Assembly: GCF_003034995.1 (NCBI RefSeq)
Contig: NZ_PZKF01000004.1
Coordinates: 62,001-126,000, forward strand
Length of the DNA: 64,000 nucleotides
Direction of reading: 5' to 3'
Source: Phaeovulum veldkampii DSM 11550
GTDB lineage: Bacteria > Pseudomonadota > Alphaproteobacteria > Rhodobacterales > Rhodobacteraceae
Under the pieces are notes generated by a model, which did not search any database, was not told where the DNA came from, and worked only from the letters and a program-made list of their open reading frames with translations. Numbering within the stretch: position 1 is the stretch's first letter; each line of letters starts with the position of its first letter. The position numbers and the translations under genes were made by a program. Positions 1 to 7,355 of the stretch are shown in pieces.

Positions 1-676
1 CTGCGCTGTCGATCTGGCGGGCGCATTCGCGCGACAGTGCCGCGATGGCCGGGGCGGCGTGTGACTCCATTCCGGTCAGCGACAGCCCGGCATAGATCAG
101 CCCGGTCAGCGCCTCGAATCGGGGTTGGCCGGGGCTGGCCGCCTGCCAGCGACGCGACAAAAACAGCGTCTGCTGGGCGAGGCTGCGAAAAAACACATCG
201 GCATCGGCGCGGTCGCGGCCATTCAGCAGCATCAATGCGTGGTTGATCCAGCGGATCAGCCGTCGCCCGGTCAGATCCGGGGTCCAGCCCGGCCCGGTGC
301 CGCGGCCATAGCGTTTGATCCAGCCAAAGACCCAGTCCTGCGCGCGTGCGCGCGCCGTCCTATCGCCCACCGCAGCCAGATCATCCAGCCAGCCGCAACC
401 CTGCGCCACCTCTTCAAAGGCTGCATCGGGGGCGGGCAGATCCCAGATCGCGCGGCCCGGCGCCTCGACCAGCGCCCCCGCGAAGAGGAAGTTCCCGCCG
501 ATCAGTTGCCGCCCGCGGGCATGCAGGCCGATGCTGTGAGGTTCGGGCTGGCTGACAAAGCCGGTGGCAGGCCGGGCGCGGGCCGCGCGCAGGGCGGCAA
601 GCCGGTTCAGCATCCGCTCGCGCCGCGCGGCCTTGCCTGACCTTACCTGACCCGTTTTTGCCCCCGTTTTTGCCAT
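1..676 (-). CDS. Heparinase II/III family protein, N-terminal part (runs off window)
   Basis: 225 codons are visible before the left edge cuts the gene. The ATG at 676 follows a GGAAC-like ribosome site. The start carries a short duplicated KTGAKTG stretch. The product then reads as the helical N-terminal domain of alphaproteobacterial heparinase II/III-like proteins (IGGNFLFAGALVEAPG, then WDLPAPDAAFEEVAQGC, WVFGWIKRYG and WTPDLTGRRLIRWINHA). The catalytic beta-sandwich half lies outside the window. These proteins are related to polysaccharide lyases, but the substrate of the Rhodobacteraceae version is unknown. It lies 72 bp downstream of rsmB in the same direction, an arrangement common in this family. 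Family assignment is firm; function is inferred. Confidence 0.8.
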   Translation of the reverse strand, partial: MAKTGAKTGQVRSGKAARRERMLNRLAALRAARARPATGFVSQPEPHSIGLHARGRQLIGGNFLFAGALVEAPGRAIWDLPAPDAAFEEVAQGCGWLDDLAAVGDRTARARAQDWVFGWIKRYGRGTGPGWTPDLTGRRLIRWINHALMLLNGRDRADADVFFRSLAQQTLFLSRRWQAASPGQPRFEALTGLIYAGLSLTGMESHAAPAIAALSRECARQIDSA

Positions 677-748
677 TGTTCCTGCCGTCTGCCCGGTTGC
701 GGCGCACCATAGCCAGCGCCCCTTGGCCTGTCACCGCCGAAATCCCGC

Positions 749-2035
749 TCAGGCGGGGCTGTGCCGAAGGGCAGCGATATAGAACCCGTCCATACCCCCC
801 ACCTCGGGCCAGTAATCGGGGCGCAGGCGCAGCCCGCCCTCGGCGCTTGTCCATTCGGGCGCAAGGCCGGGCAGGGCCAACGCCTCGGGGTCGGGGCGCA
901 GACCGGGGTGGCGGGCCAGAGCGGCGGTCACCTGCGCCTCGCCCTCGTCGGGCAAAAGCGAGCAGGTGGCAAACACCAGCCGCCCGCCCGGCGCCAGAAA
1001 CGCCAGCGCGCGGTCGATCAGACGCGCCTGCAACGCGAACAGATCGCGCAAGCTGGCGGGGGTGCGCACAAAGGGCAGGTCAGGGTGGCGTCGGATCGTG
1101 CCGGTGGCCGAGCAGGGCGCATCCAGCAGCACCGCATGAAAGGGCGCGGGGGGCTGCCATGTCAGCGCATCCGCCACCACGCAATCGGCCGCCAGTCCGC
1201 AGCGCGCCAGGTTTTCAGTCACCCGCGCCATCCGAGGACCGGAAATATCCAGCGCGGTCACCTGCGCGCCCGTGGCCGCCAGTTGCAGCGTCTTGCCGCC
1301 GGGGGCGGCGCACAGGTCCAGCACCCGCGCGCCGGGGCCGGGGGCCAGGATGCGGGCGGGCAGGGCGGCTGCGGCATCCTGCACCCACCAGTCGCCCTCG
1401 GCATATCCCGGCAGGTCCGACACCTGCCCCGCCGCGACCAGCCGCACGCTGCCGGTGGCCAGCGCCACCCCGCCCAGCCGCGCCGCCAGCGCCGCTGCAT
1501 CGCCATCTTTTGGCGTCAGGTCCAGGGGCGCGCCAGCCAGATGCGCCGCCTCCATCGCCATCACCGCGCGCTTGCCCCAGGCCGACATCAGCCGCCCGCG
1601 CAGCCAGTCGGGCAGCGACGGCGGGGGCAGGCTGGACCAGCGCGCCGGATCGGTGGCCGCAACCTTGCGCAGCACCGCATTGACCAGCCCGGCAAAGGCC
1701 TCGGCGCGCTGGCCGCCCGCGCGCGCCAGCGCCACTGCGGCCCCCACCACGCCATGCGGGGCGGCGCCCAGATCCAGCATCTCGACGGTGGCCAGCCGCA
1801 GCAGCGCCTGCACATCGGCAGGTGGGGCGCGGCGCAGGTGGGGTTTCAGCACTGCATCGGCCCGCGCGATCTGGCGCAGCGTTGTCAGCGCCAGTCGCTG
1901 CGCCCGCGCCCGGTCGGCGGGCGCCAGCGCCACCAGCGCCCCGGTGGCCAGTTGATCCGACAGCGCCTGATGCGCCCCGGTCACCCCTGCGATCAGCCCC
2001 AGCGCCGCGCCGCGCACCGCATCTGCACTGCTCAT
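749..2035 (-). CDS. rsmB: 16S rRNA (cytosine-5-)-methyltransferase RsmB family
   Basis: The 428-residue product has an N-terminal NusB-like helical domain (about residues 5-130) and a C-terminal Rossmann methyltransferase. The SAM-binding loop LDLCAAPGGKT is clear. So are the two catalytic cysteines of the m5C family: DAPCSATG with following RRHPDL, and the TCSLLPDEGE motif. It should methylate cytosine 967-type positions of 16S rRNA, with SAM as donor. I chose the ATG at 2035 (MSSADAVRGAAL). The longer reading frame to 2089 adds a low-quality extension overlapping the upstream intergenic DNA. It is transcribed towards the heparinase-like gene and divergent from the small SDHAF4-like gene. 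Confidence 0.88.
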   Translation of the reverse strand: MSSADAVRGAALGLIAGVTGAHQALSDQLATGALVALAPADRARAQRLALTTLRQIARADAVLKPHLRRAPPADVQALLRLATVEMLDLGAAPHGVVGAAVALARAGGQRAEAFAGLVNAVLRKVAATDPARWSSLPPPSLPDWLRGRLMSAWGKRAVMAMEAAHLAGAPLDLTPKDGDAAALAARLGGVALATGSVRLVAAGQVSDLPGYAEGDWWVQDAAAALPARILAPGPGARVLDLCAAPGGKTLQLAATGAQVTALDISGPRMARVTENLARCGLAADCVVADALTWQPPAPFHAVLLDAPCSATGTIRRHPDLPFVRTPASLRDLFALQARLIDRALAFLAPGGRLVFATCSLLPDEGEAQVTAALARHPGLRPDPEALALPGLAPEWTSAEGGLRLRPDYWPEVGGMDGFYIAALRHSPA

Positions 2036-2109
2036 CGCTGTGCCCCCTGCCTTGTTTACCTGTCCGGCCCCCCGTATATCATGCCCCATGGCCAGACAAG
2101 GAACGCCCG

Positions 2110-2304
2110 ATGAATGAGCCGACCGATCCCCCCGCCCCGCGTGTGCTGACCCCTGCCGCCCAGCGCGCCTTGGCCGAGGCCGAGGCCCGGCGGCAGGCCG
2201 CCGCTGCCGCTGCCGCCCTGCCGCCCGAACTGGGTGGCCGCGACGGCCCCGAGCCGGTTCGCTTTGGCGATTGGGAACGGCGCGGCATTGCGGTGGATTT
2301 CTAG
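2110..2304 (+). CDS. DUF1674 protein, SDHAF4-like succinate dehydrogenase assembly factor
   Basis: The 64-residue protein ends in the signature of the DUF1674/SDHAF4 family: GGRDGPEPVRFGDWERRGIAVDF, where the GPEP-R-GDWE core is diagnostic. The N-terminal 40 residues are Ala/Glu-rich and low in complexity. Family members assist flavinylation and assembly of the succinate dehydrogenase flavoprotein subunit. That role is known from mitochondrial and bacterial homologues and is inferred here. The start ATG at 2110 lies 74 bp from the divergent rsmB start. The stop codon overlaps by 4 nt the stop codon of the converging flavin reductase gene. Confidence 0.85.
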   Translation: MNEPTDPPAPRVLTPAAQRALAEAEARRQAAAAAAALPPELGGRDGPEPVRFGDWERRGIAVDF

Positions 2305-2858
2305 GCGCCCGCGCGCGCCTGGCGCCCGGCCTCGGCCCGCAGATCTGCCATCAACTGGCCCAGAAACTCGTCCGCCTTGGGGTCGGCCAGCCGTCCCTCG
2401 GCATCAAAGGCGGTGTTGGCGCCCGCGATCAGCACCTCGGGGGCAGTCAGCACCCGCGCGCGAAACGGCACCAGACACAGCCGCAGCGCATATTGCCCAC
2501 GCTCGCCGCCCGACCGCCCGGCAGCCGCCGAGATGATCGCCACCGGCTTGCCCGCGAGGGCCGCGCCCTGAACCCGGCTGACCCAGTCCAGCGCGTTTTT
2601 CAGCACGCCCGACGGCGCCTTGTTGTATTCGGGGCTGGCGATCACCACTGCATCAGCCGCCGCCAGAAGGGCCGCCAGCCGCGTTACCGGCTCGGGCATT
2701 CCGGTGGCCTCCAGATCGGCGTCATAAAGTGGCAGCCGCAGGTCGGCCTCGGTATAATCTGCCGGGCCAAAGGCGCGCACCGCCTCGGCCAATAGCAGCC
2801 GGTTTGATGACCCCGACCGCAGCGATCCGCATAGCCCCGCCAGTTTCAGCCCTGCCAT
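2301..2858 (-). CDS. NADPH-dependent FMN reductase family protein
   Basis: A 185-residue flavodoxin-fold protein. The N-terminal phosphate-binding loop GLCGSLRSGSSNRLL binds FMN phosphate. ASPEYNKAPSGVLKNALDWVSR is the hallmark segment of the NADPH-dependent FMN reductase family (ChrR/ArsH-like, short form). It probably reduces FMN, quinones or azo/chromate substrates in the cytosol. The physiological substrate cannot be told from sequence. It stands alone, with no co-directional neighbour in contact. Its 3' end overlaps the SDHAF4-like gene tail to tail. Confidence 0.83.
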   Translation of the reverse strand: MAGLKLAGLCGSLRSGSSNRLLLAEAVRAFGPADYTEADLRLPLYDADLEATGMPEPVTRLAALLAAADAVVIASPEYNKAPSGVLKNALDWVSRVQGAALAGKPVAIISAAAGRSGGERGQYALRLCLVPFRARVLTAPEVLIAGANTAFDAEGRLADPKADEFLGQLMADLRAEAGRQARAGA

Positions 2859-2950
2859 TGTCCTCTCCCGTCCGCGTTGGCCCGATCCCGGAAGGGGATC
2901 GAAGCGCTTGCCCGATGCTTGCCCGCCCGTTATGCCCGGATCAAGCCTGA

Positions 2951-3613
2951 ATGCGGAGCCTGCCTGTGAACATCACGCCTCGTCTGATCTTGTGGCCGCG
3001 CCGCGGCCGCGCCGTGCTGGCGGTTGCGGTGCTGGCCGCGTTGGCGGCTTGTGTCGCCACCCGGCCCGCACCGCGCAGCCTGACGCTGACCGAGGCCGGG
3101 GTTACCATCGCCGGGCCACGCGGGTTCTGCATCGACCAGAGCCAAAGCCGCGATGGCGCCAGCGGGGGCTTTGCGTTGCTGGGCAGTTGCGCCGCGCTGG
3201 CGAGTGACCCCACCGCGCCGCGGCCTGCCGCCCCGGCGGTGCTGACGGCCACGGTCACGCCGTCAGATCTGGCGGCGCGGCCACTGTCGCGGTCGTTCCC
3301 GCAGATGAAAGCCTTTTTCCTCAGCCCGGCGGGGCGGGCGGCGCTGTCGCGCGCGGGGCAGGCCGACAGCGTGCAGGTGCAGGCCATCGAGACGCAAGGT
3401 GATCTGATGCTGATCCGGCTGACCGATACTGCCGCCGCCGCGGGCGCGCGGGTTCAGCCCGAAAGCTGGCGCGCGGTGATGGGGGTCAACGGGCGCATCG
3501 TGTCGCTCTCGGTTCTTGGGCTGGCATCGCGACCGCTGTCACAGGCGAACCAGCGGGCGCTGGCGGTCGATTTTGCCAATGTCATGACCGCCACCAACAC
3601 CGCGGCGCGCTGA
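2951..3613 (+). CDS. Conserved hypothetical lipoprotein
   Basis: The 220-residue product has a basic N-terminus (WPRRGR), a hydrophobic stretch (residues 20-33) and a lipobox LAAC with Cys34, so it should be a lipoprotein. The mature part has two cysteines (in RGFCIDQS and LLGSCAAL) that may form a disulfide. I recognise no enzyme motif. Its general look (a FCIDQSQSRDG segment, then a SWRAVMGVNGRIVSLSVLG segment near the C-terminus) fits an uncharacterised Rhodobacteraceae family. Start choice is supported by the signal peptide; a shorter start at MWR-type codons is not available. Followed after 104 bp by the DUF6478 gene on the same strand. Confidence 0.65.
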   Translation: MRSLPVNITPRLILWPRRGRAVLAVAVLAALAACVATRPAPRSLTLTEAGVTIAGPRGFCIDQSQSRDGASGGFALLGSCAALASDPTAPRPAAPAVLTATVTPSDLAARPLSRSFPQMKAFFLSPAGRAALSRAGQADSVQVQAIETQGDLMLIRLTDTAAAAGARVQPESWRAVMGVNGRIVSLSVLGLASRPLSQANQRALAVDFANVMTATNTAAR

Positions 3614-3717
3614 ACCCGGCGCCGGGGTGCGCGCCTGTCCAAATGACAGTTTGCAGTTCCACGCCCGGTCGCGCTAGCTATCGAGCCGGATACGGTGCAG
3701 CCCGAGGCTGACCCGAG

Positions 3718-4491
3718 ATGACGACGCGCAAAGACAGTTTTCTTGACCGGCTGGTGCAAAAGCGGGCGCTGGCGCGATGGGCGCGGGCGGCGCGGCTGGC
3801 TGACCGGCTGTCGCTTCTGGCGTTGCGCCCGCTGCGCGACGATGCCCAGCGGCTGCGGCGCGAGGTTGACCGGGTGCTGCATGTGGCCGATGCGCGACTG
3901 ACCCAGCCGATCATCGGCAAGGATGCGATCCCGCGTCCAACAGGCACCGACTGGGCTTGGCGGCCCGAATTGTGGCGCGGCCCGGTGTCGCCGGCGGGCG
4001 TTGCCGCTGCGCAGAATCGCACCATGCTGGGCCACGAAGTCAGCCTGTTTCACGATTGCAAGGTCAACGAGGTGACGTTGCGCCAGATCCGCAACCGCCG
4101 CGCCACCGATCTGGCGCCGTTCGGGCTGCGGCTGGAAGTGTTCCGCTTTGACGGCTCGTTCTTGTCGGTGGTGGTCGATCTGCCGCCCGACGCGGTGCAG
4201 GGTCTGCGACAAAGCCATGTGATCCGGCTGGATTGCCGGGCCGAGACCGAGCGCCCGCTGGAAATGTTCGCGCGGCTGAACGTGCAGCACGGGCCGAACA
4301 CCGAGCAGGTCGTGCGCCAGTTGCCGCTGAACCACGAGGATATCCGGGTGGAATTTGATCTGGCCTACAGCCGCATCCATGAAAAACGGGTGGAAAAGGC
4401 ATGGGTCGATCTGATTTTCGAGGGGCCGCAGATGAATCAGGTGGTGTTGCGCGATCTGACCTTTTCGCGCCGCCTGCGGGCCGAGATCTAG
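3718..4491 (+). CDS. DUF6478 family protein
   Basis: A 257-residue soluble protein. It has a basic helical N-terminus (LVQKRALARWARAARLADRLSLLALRPLRDDAQRL), then a beta-rich domain with MLGHEVSLFHDCKVNEVTLRQIRNRR, and a C-terminal strand-rich region (FEGPQMNQVVLRDLTF). I recognise this as the uncharacterised DUF6478 family, which is essentially confined to Rhodobacterales. No signal peptide or transmembrane helix is visible. The carbohydrate-binding-like beta pattern may suggest surface polysaccharide work, but this is speculation. The gene is separated by only 9 bp from the next small gene, so they are probably one transcript. Confidence 0.7.
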   Translation: MTTRKDSFLDRLVQKRALARWARAARLADRLSLLALRPLRDDAQRLRREVDRVLHVADARLTQPIIGKDAIPRPTGTDWAWRPELWRGPVSPAGVAAAQNRTMLGHEVSLFHDCKVNEVTLRQIRNRRATDLAPFGLRLEVFRFDGSFLSVVVDLPPDAVQGLRQSHVIRLDCRAETERPLEMFARLNVQHGPNTEQVVRQLPLNHEDIRVEFDLAYSRIHEKRVEKAWVDLIFEGPQMNQVVLRDLTFSRRLRAEI

Positions 4492-4500
4492 GGGGGGCGC

Positions 4501-4863
4501 ATGGGCTATACGCTGGAAGTGTCGCGCATTCGTGCCGGGTGCTGGGAGGGGGTTCTGCAAGGCCCCGGCGCCCCCGAGATCGAGATCACCCATCAGCAAG
4601 CCGCTCTGCCGGGGCTGGAATGCGCGGCCGATGGCGCCGGCCGCTGGCGATTGTCGCTGCCGATCCCGGCCGAGGTGCTGTGGGACGGGGTGCAGACCTT
4701 TCTGATCACCGACCGCCGCGACGGCACACGGCTGGGCCAGTTCACCATCGTCACCGGCGTTCCGCTGGAGGACGATCTGCGCGCCGAGATCGACCTTTTG
4801 CGGGCCGAGCTTGACATGCTCAAGCGCGCCTTCCGGCGGCACTGCGTGGAAACCGGCGGCTAG
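4501..4863 (+). CDS. Hypothetical protein with C-terminal coiled coil
   Basis: A 120-residue protein of unknown function. Residues 1-85 look like a small beta domain (GYTLEVSRIRAGCWEGVLQG, LFLITDRRDG-type turn, LGQFTIVTGVPL). Residues 88-113 form an acidic/basic heptad-like helix (DDLRAEIDLLRAELDMLKRAF) predicted to be a coiled coil. It starts 9 bp after the DUF6478 stop, with GGGGGG as a possible ribosome site, so co-translation with DUF6478 is likely. The coiled coil could dimerise or bind the basic N-terminal helix of DUF6478; this is inference only. Confidence 0.65.
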   Translation: MGYTLEVSRIRAGCWEGVLQGPGAPEIEITHQQAALPGLECAADGAGRWRLSLPIPAEVLWDGVQTFLITDRRDGTRLGQFTIVTGVPLEDDLRAEIDLLRAELDMLKRAFRRHCVETGG

Positions 4864-4885
4864 GCCACCGCCGGTTGCGATCACG

Positions 4886-5476
4886 TCAGGCGGCCAGTGC
4901 GGCGATCTGGGTTTCGGCCCGCGCCAGCGCCGCGGCCTCGTCCACCGCCACGCCGGCGGCGGCGATGACCCGCACATCGGTGATGCCGATAAATCCCAGA
5001 ACCTGCCGCAGATAGGGGGTCGCCAGATCATTGGCCGAGCCTTGCGGCACCCCGCCCGAGGCATAGGCGGCAATTACCCGCGGCCCGGTGACCAGGCCCT
5101 GCGGACCGGCTTCGGTATAGACAAAGGTTTCGCCCACGCGGCAGATCTGGTCGATCCAGGCCTTCAGCGGGCCGGTGATGCCAAAATTGTAGACCGGCAT
5201 CCCGATCACCACCACATCGGCGGCCTTGAGTTCGGCGATCAATTCATCTGACAGGGCAAGCTGCGCCTTCTGGGCCGCGTTGCGCTGATCGGCGGGGGTG
5301 TAAGCCGCGCCGATCCAGGCTCCGTCAATCAGCGGGATGCCCGCCGATACGTCGCGCGTCATCAGCGTGGCGCCGGGATGGTCGGCTTGCAGCCGCGCCA
5401 CGATCTTGTCGCCAAGGCGGCGGGTGACCGAGGCATCGCCCTTGATCGAGGCGTCGATACGAAGAATGGTGGTCAT
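4886..5476 (-). CDS. azoR: FMN-dependent NADH-azoreductase
   Basis: The 196-residue flavodoxin-fold protein matches the AzoR family in length and motifs: ILRIDASIKGDASVTRRL at the N-terminus, GMPVYNFGITGPLKAWIDQI in the middle (FMN isoalloxazine contacts) and TYASGGVPQ-type loop (AAYASGGVPQGS). It catalyses two-electron reduction of azo dyes and quinones with NADH and probably protects against thiol or quinone stress. Transcribed divergently from a LysR regulator, 93 bp away. The spacer holds repeats listed separately. Control by that LysR protein is the obvious hypothesis. Confidence 0.88.
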   Translation of the reverse strand: MTTILRIDASIKGDASVTRRLGDKIVARLQADHPGATLMTRDVSAGIPLIDGAWIGAAYTPADQRNAAQKAQLALSDELIAELKAADVVVIGMPVYNFGITGPLKAWIDQICRVGETFVYTEAGPQGLVTGPRVIAAYASGGVPQGSANDLATPYLRQVLGFIGITDVRVIAAAGVAVDEAAALARAETQIAALAA

Positions 5477-5485
5477 CGGAAGCTC

Positions 5486-5566
5486 CTGTTTGCGGTTGCA
5501 GCAAAGATGGCTCTTGCGCGATCGAACGCAACCGCACTAAATGAACGCTCGCTGTTTGCGGGTGCA
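5486..5566. promoter_or_regulatory. Candidate LysR operator repeats between azoR and LysR gene
   Basis: A 15-nt element CTGTTTGCGGTTGCA at 5486-5500 recurs with one mismatch as CTGTTTGCGGGTGCA at 5552-5566, ending just before the LysR start. The core TGCGGTTGC (5491-5499) also has a perfect inverted copy GCAACCGCA at 5528-5536. Multiple half sites in a divergent LysR spacer are the usual layout for autoregulation plus activation. No binding data; which copies are used is unknown. Confidence 0.45.
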
Positions 5567-5569
5567 CAG

Positions 5570-6469
5570 ATGGGCTTTGCCAATTGGGATGAACTGCGCA
5601 CGGCCTATCAGGTGGCGCGGATTGGGACCGTATCGGGTGCCGCCGAGGTTCTGGGCGTGCATCATGCGACCGTTATCCGCCACATTGACGCGCTGGAGGC
5701 GCGGCTGGGTGTGCGGCTGTTTCAGCGCCACCCTCGCGGCTACACGCCGACCGAGGCCGGGGTGCAGCTTTTGGCCGTGGGGCAGGCGACCGAGGATCAG
5801 TTTGCGCAACTGGCGGCCCGGATCATGGGGGCGGGGGGCGAGGTGTCGGGCGAGTTGATCGTAACCTCGCTGCCCGGCCTGTCGGGGCTGGTTCTGCCCG
5901 CGCTGGCCCGGTTGCAGGCCGATCATCCGGCGCTGATCCTGCGCTACATCACAGATCTGCGCGTGTTTCGCCTGGAATATGGCGAGGCGCATGTGGCGAT
6001 CCGCGCCGGTGCCCGCCCAACCGAGCCTGACAATGTGGTGCAGCCTTTGGCCCGGCATCAGGTGGCGCTGTATGCGGCCCCGGCCTATGCTGCGGCGCAT
6101 GGGCTGCCCGAAACCGACGCCGATCTGGCCCGCCACCGCTTTGTCGGGGCCGAGGGGGCCGATGCCCGTGCGCCGTTCCACCGCTGGCTTGCCGCGCGCG
6201 TGCCCGCCGAACGGATCGTGTTCCGCACCAACGAGGCTGACGCGCAGGTGGTGGCGGTTGTCGCGGGGCTGGGCCTTGGGTTTCTGCCGCGTGCCGAGGC
6301 GCCGCTGCGGCCCGACCTGATCGAGGTGATGGCGCCGCGCTCCGACTGGGAGGCGCCGCTGTGGCTGGTGACCCATGTCGATCTGCACCGCACGCCCAAG
6401 GTGCAGGCCGCGCTGGCCGCGCTGAAGGCCGCTGCCAGCGCCTGCCCCGCGCCGACCCCGGAGACTTGA
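5570..6469 (+). CDS. LysR family transcriptional regulator
   Basis: 299 residues, the usual LTTR length. The N-terminal winged HTH reads WDELRTAYQVARIGTVSGAAEVLGVHHATVIRHIDALEARLG, followed by the linker helix and a periplasmic-binding-like effector domain (SGELIVTSLPGLSGLVLPALARLQADHP onwards). I chose ATG 5570. Upstream in-frame codons would add a basic, unrelated extension across the intergenic repeats. It is divergent from azoR, and its stop codon abuts the start codon of the EamA transporter gene (TGAATG). Either or both may be its target. The effector is unknown. Confidence 0.88.
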   Translation: MGFANWDELRTAYQVARIGTVSGAAEVLGVHHATVIRHIDALEARLGVRLFQRHPRGYTPTEAGVQLLAVGQATEDQFAQLAARIMGAGGEVSGELIVTSLPGLSGLVLPALARLQADHPALILRYITDLRVFRLEYGEAHVAIRAGARPTEPDNVVQPLARHQVALYAAPAYAAAHGLPETDADLARHRFVGAEGADARAPFHRWLAARVPAERIVFRTNEADAQVVAVVAGLGLGFLPRAEAPLRPDLIEVMAPRSDWEAPLWLVTHVDLHRTPKVQAALAALKAAASACPAPTPET

Positions 6470-7348
6470 ATGACCTCATCTGAAAGTCGGGGGCATCTGG
6501 CGATGCTTCTGTTCGCCGTGCTGGTCGCGGGGTCGTTTCCACTGGGGGCGATGGTGGCCAATCTGGTATCGCCTGCGGCGCTGAACACGCTGCGCTTTGC
6601 GCTGGCGGCGGGGATACTGGCCGGAATGGTGCTGTCGGGGCCGGGGTTCGCACGGGCCAGCTTTGCCGCGCCTTGGCGCTATGGTGTGCTGGGCGGGCTG
6701 TTTGCAATCTATTTCGTGCTGATGTTCGAGGGGCTGAAAACCGCCCCGCCGGTGTCAGCCGCGGCGGTGTTCACGCTGACGCCGATCATGTCGGCGCTGT
6801 TCGGCTGGCTGCTGTTGCGCCAGAGGGTGACGTGGCGGATCGCGCTGGCGCTGGCCTTGGGCGGGGCGGGGGCGCTGTGGGTCATTTTTCGCGGCGATCC
6901 GGCGGCGCTGCTGCGCTTTGATCTGGGCCGCGGCGAGGCGATCTATCTGGTGGGTTGTCTTGCCCACGCGATCTATACGCCGCTGGTGCGGCTGTTGAAC
7001 CGGGGCGAGCCTGCGATTGTCTTTTCGCAAGGGGTTCTGATGGCCGGTGGCGTGATGCTGGGCCTGTGGGGCTGGCCCGAGATCGCCGCGACCGACTGGG
7101 CCGCGCAGCCCCCCGTCGTCTGGATCGCGCTGGTCTACACGGCGGTCTTTGCCACCGCAGCCACGGCGGTGCTGTTGCAGTTTGCCGCCCTGCGGCTGCC
7201 CTCGTCCAAGGTGATGGCCTATACCTATCTGGTGCCCAGCATCGTGATTGTCTGGCAACTGGCGCTGGGCGGCGGCGCGCCGGGCTGGATGGTCGTGCCC
7301 GGCATCGCCGCCACGGCGCTGGCGCTGACGCTGCTGTTGCGCGCGTAA
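6470..7348 (+). CDS. DMT superfamily (EamA) transporter
   Basis: The 292-residue protein has ten hydrophobic segments arranged as two EamA repeats of five helices. Repeat one includes PLGAMVANLVSPAALNTLRFALAAGI and FTLTPIMSALFGWLLLRQRVT. Repeat two includes FATAATAVLLQFAALRLPSSKVMAYTYLVPS. Members export amino acids, nucleosides or other metabolites across the inner membrane, and substrate cannot be read from sequence. The start codon directly follows the LysR stop codon, so the two are translationally coupled and the regulator probably controls the exporter. Confidence 0.85.
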   Translation: MTSSESRGHLAMLLFAVLVAGSFPLGAMVANLVSPAALNTLRFALAAGILAGMVLSGPGFARASFAAPWRYGVLGGLFAIYFVLMFEGLKTAPPVSAAAVFTLTPIMSALFGWLLLRQRVTWRIALALALGGAGALWVIFRGDPAALLRFDLGRGEAIYLVGCLAHAIYTPLVRLLNRGEPAIVFSQGVLMAGGVMLGLWGWPEIAATDWAAQPPVVWIALVYTAVFATAATAVLLQFAALRLPSSKVMAYTYLVPSIVIVWQLALGGGAPGWMVVPGIAATALALTLLLRA

Positions 7349-7355
7349 GTCGCCG

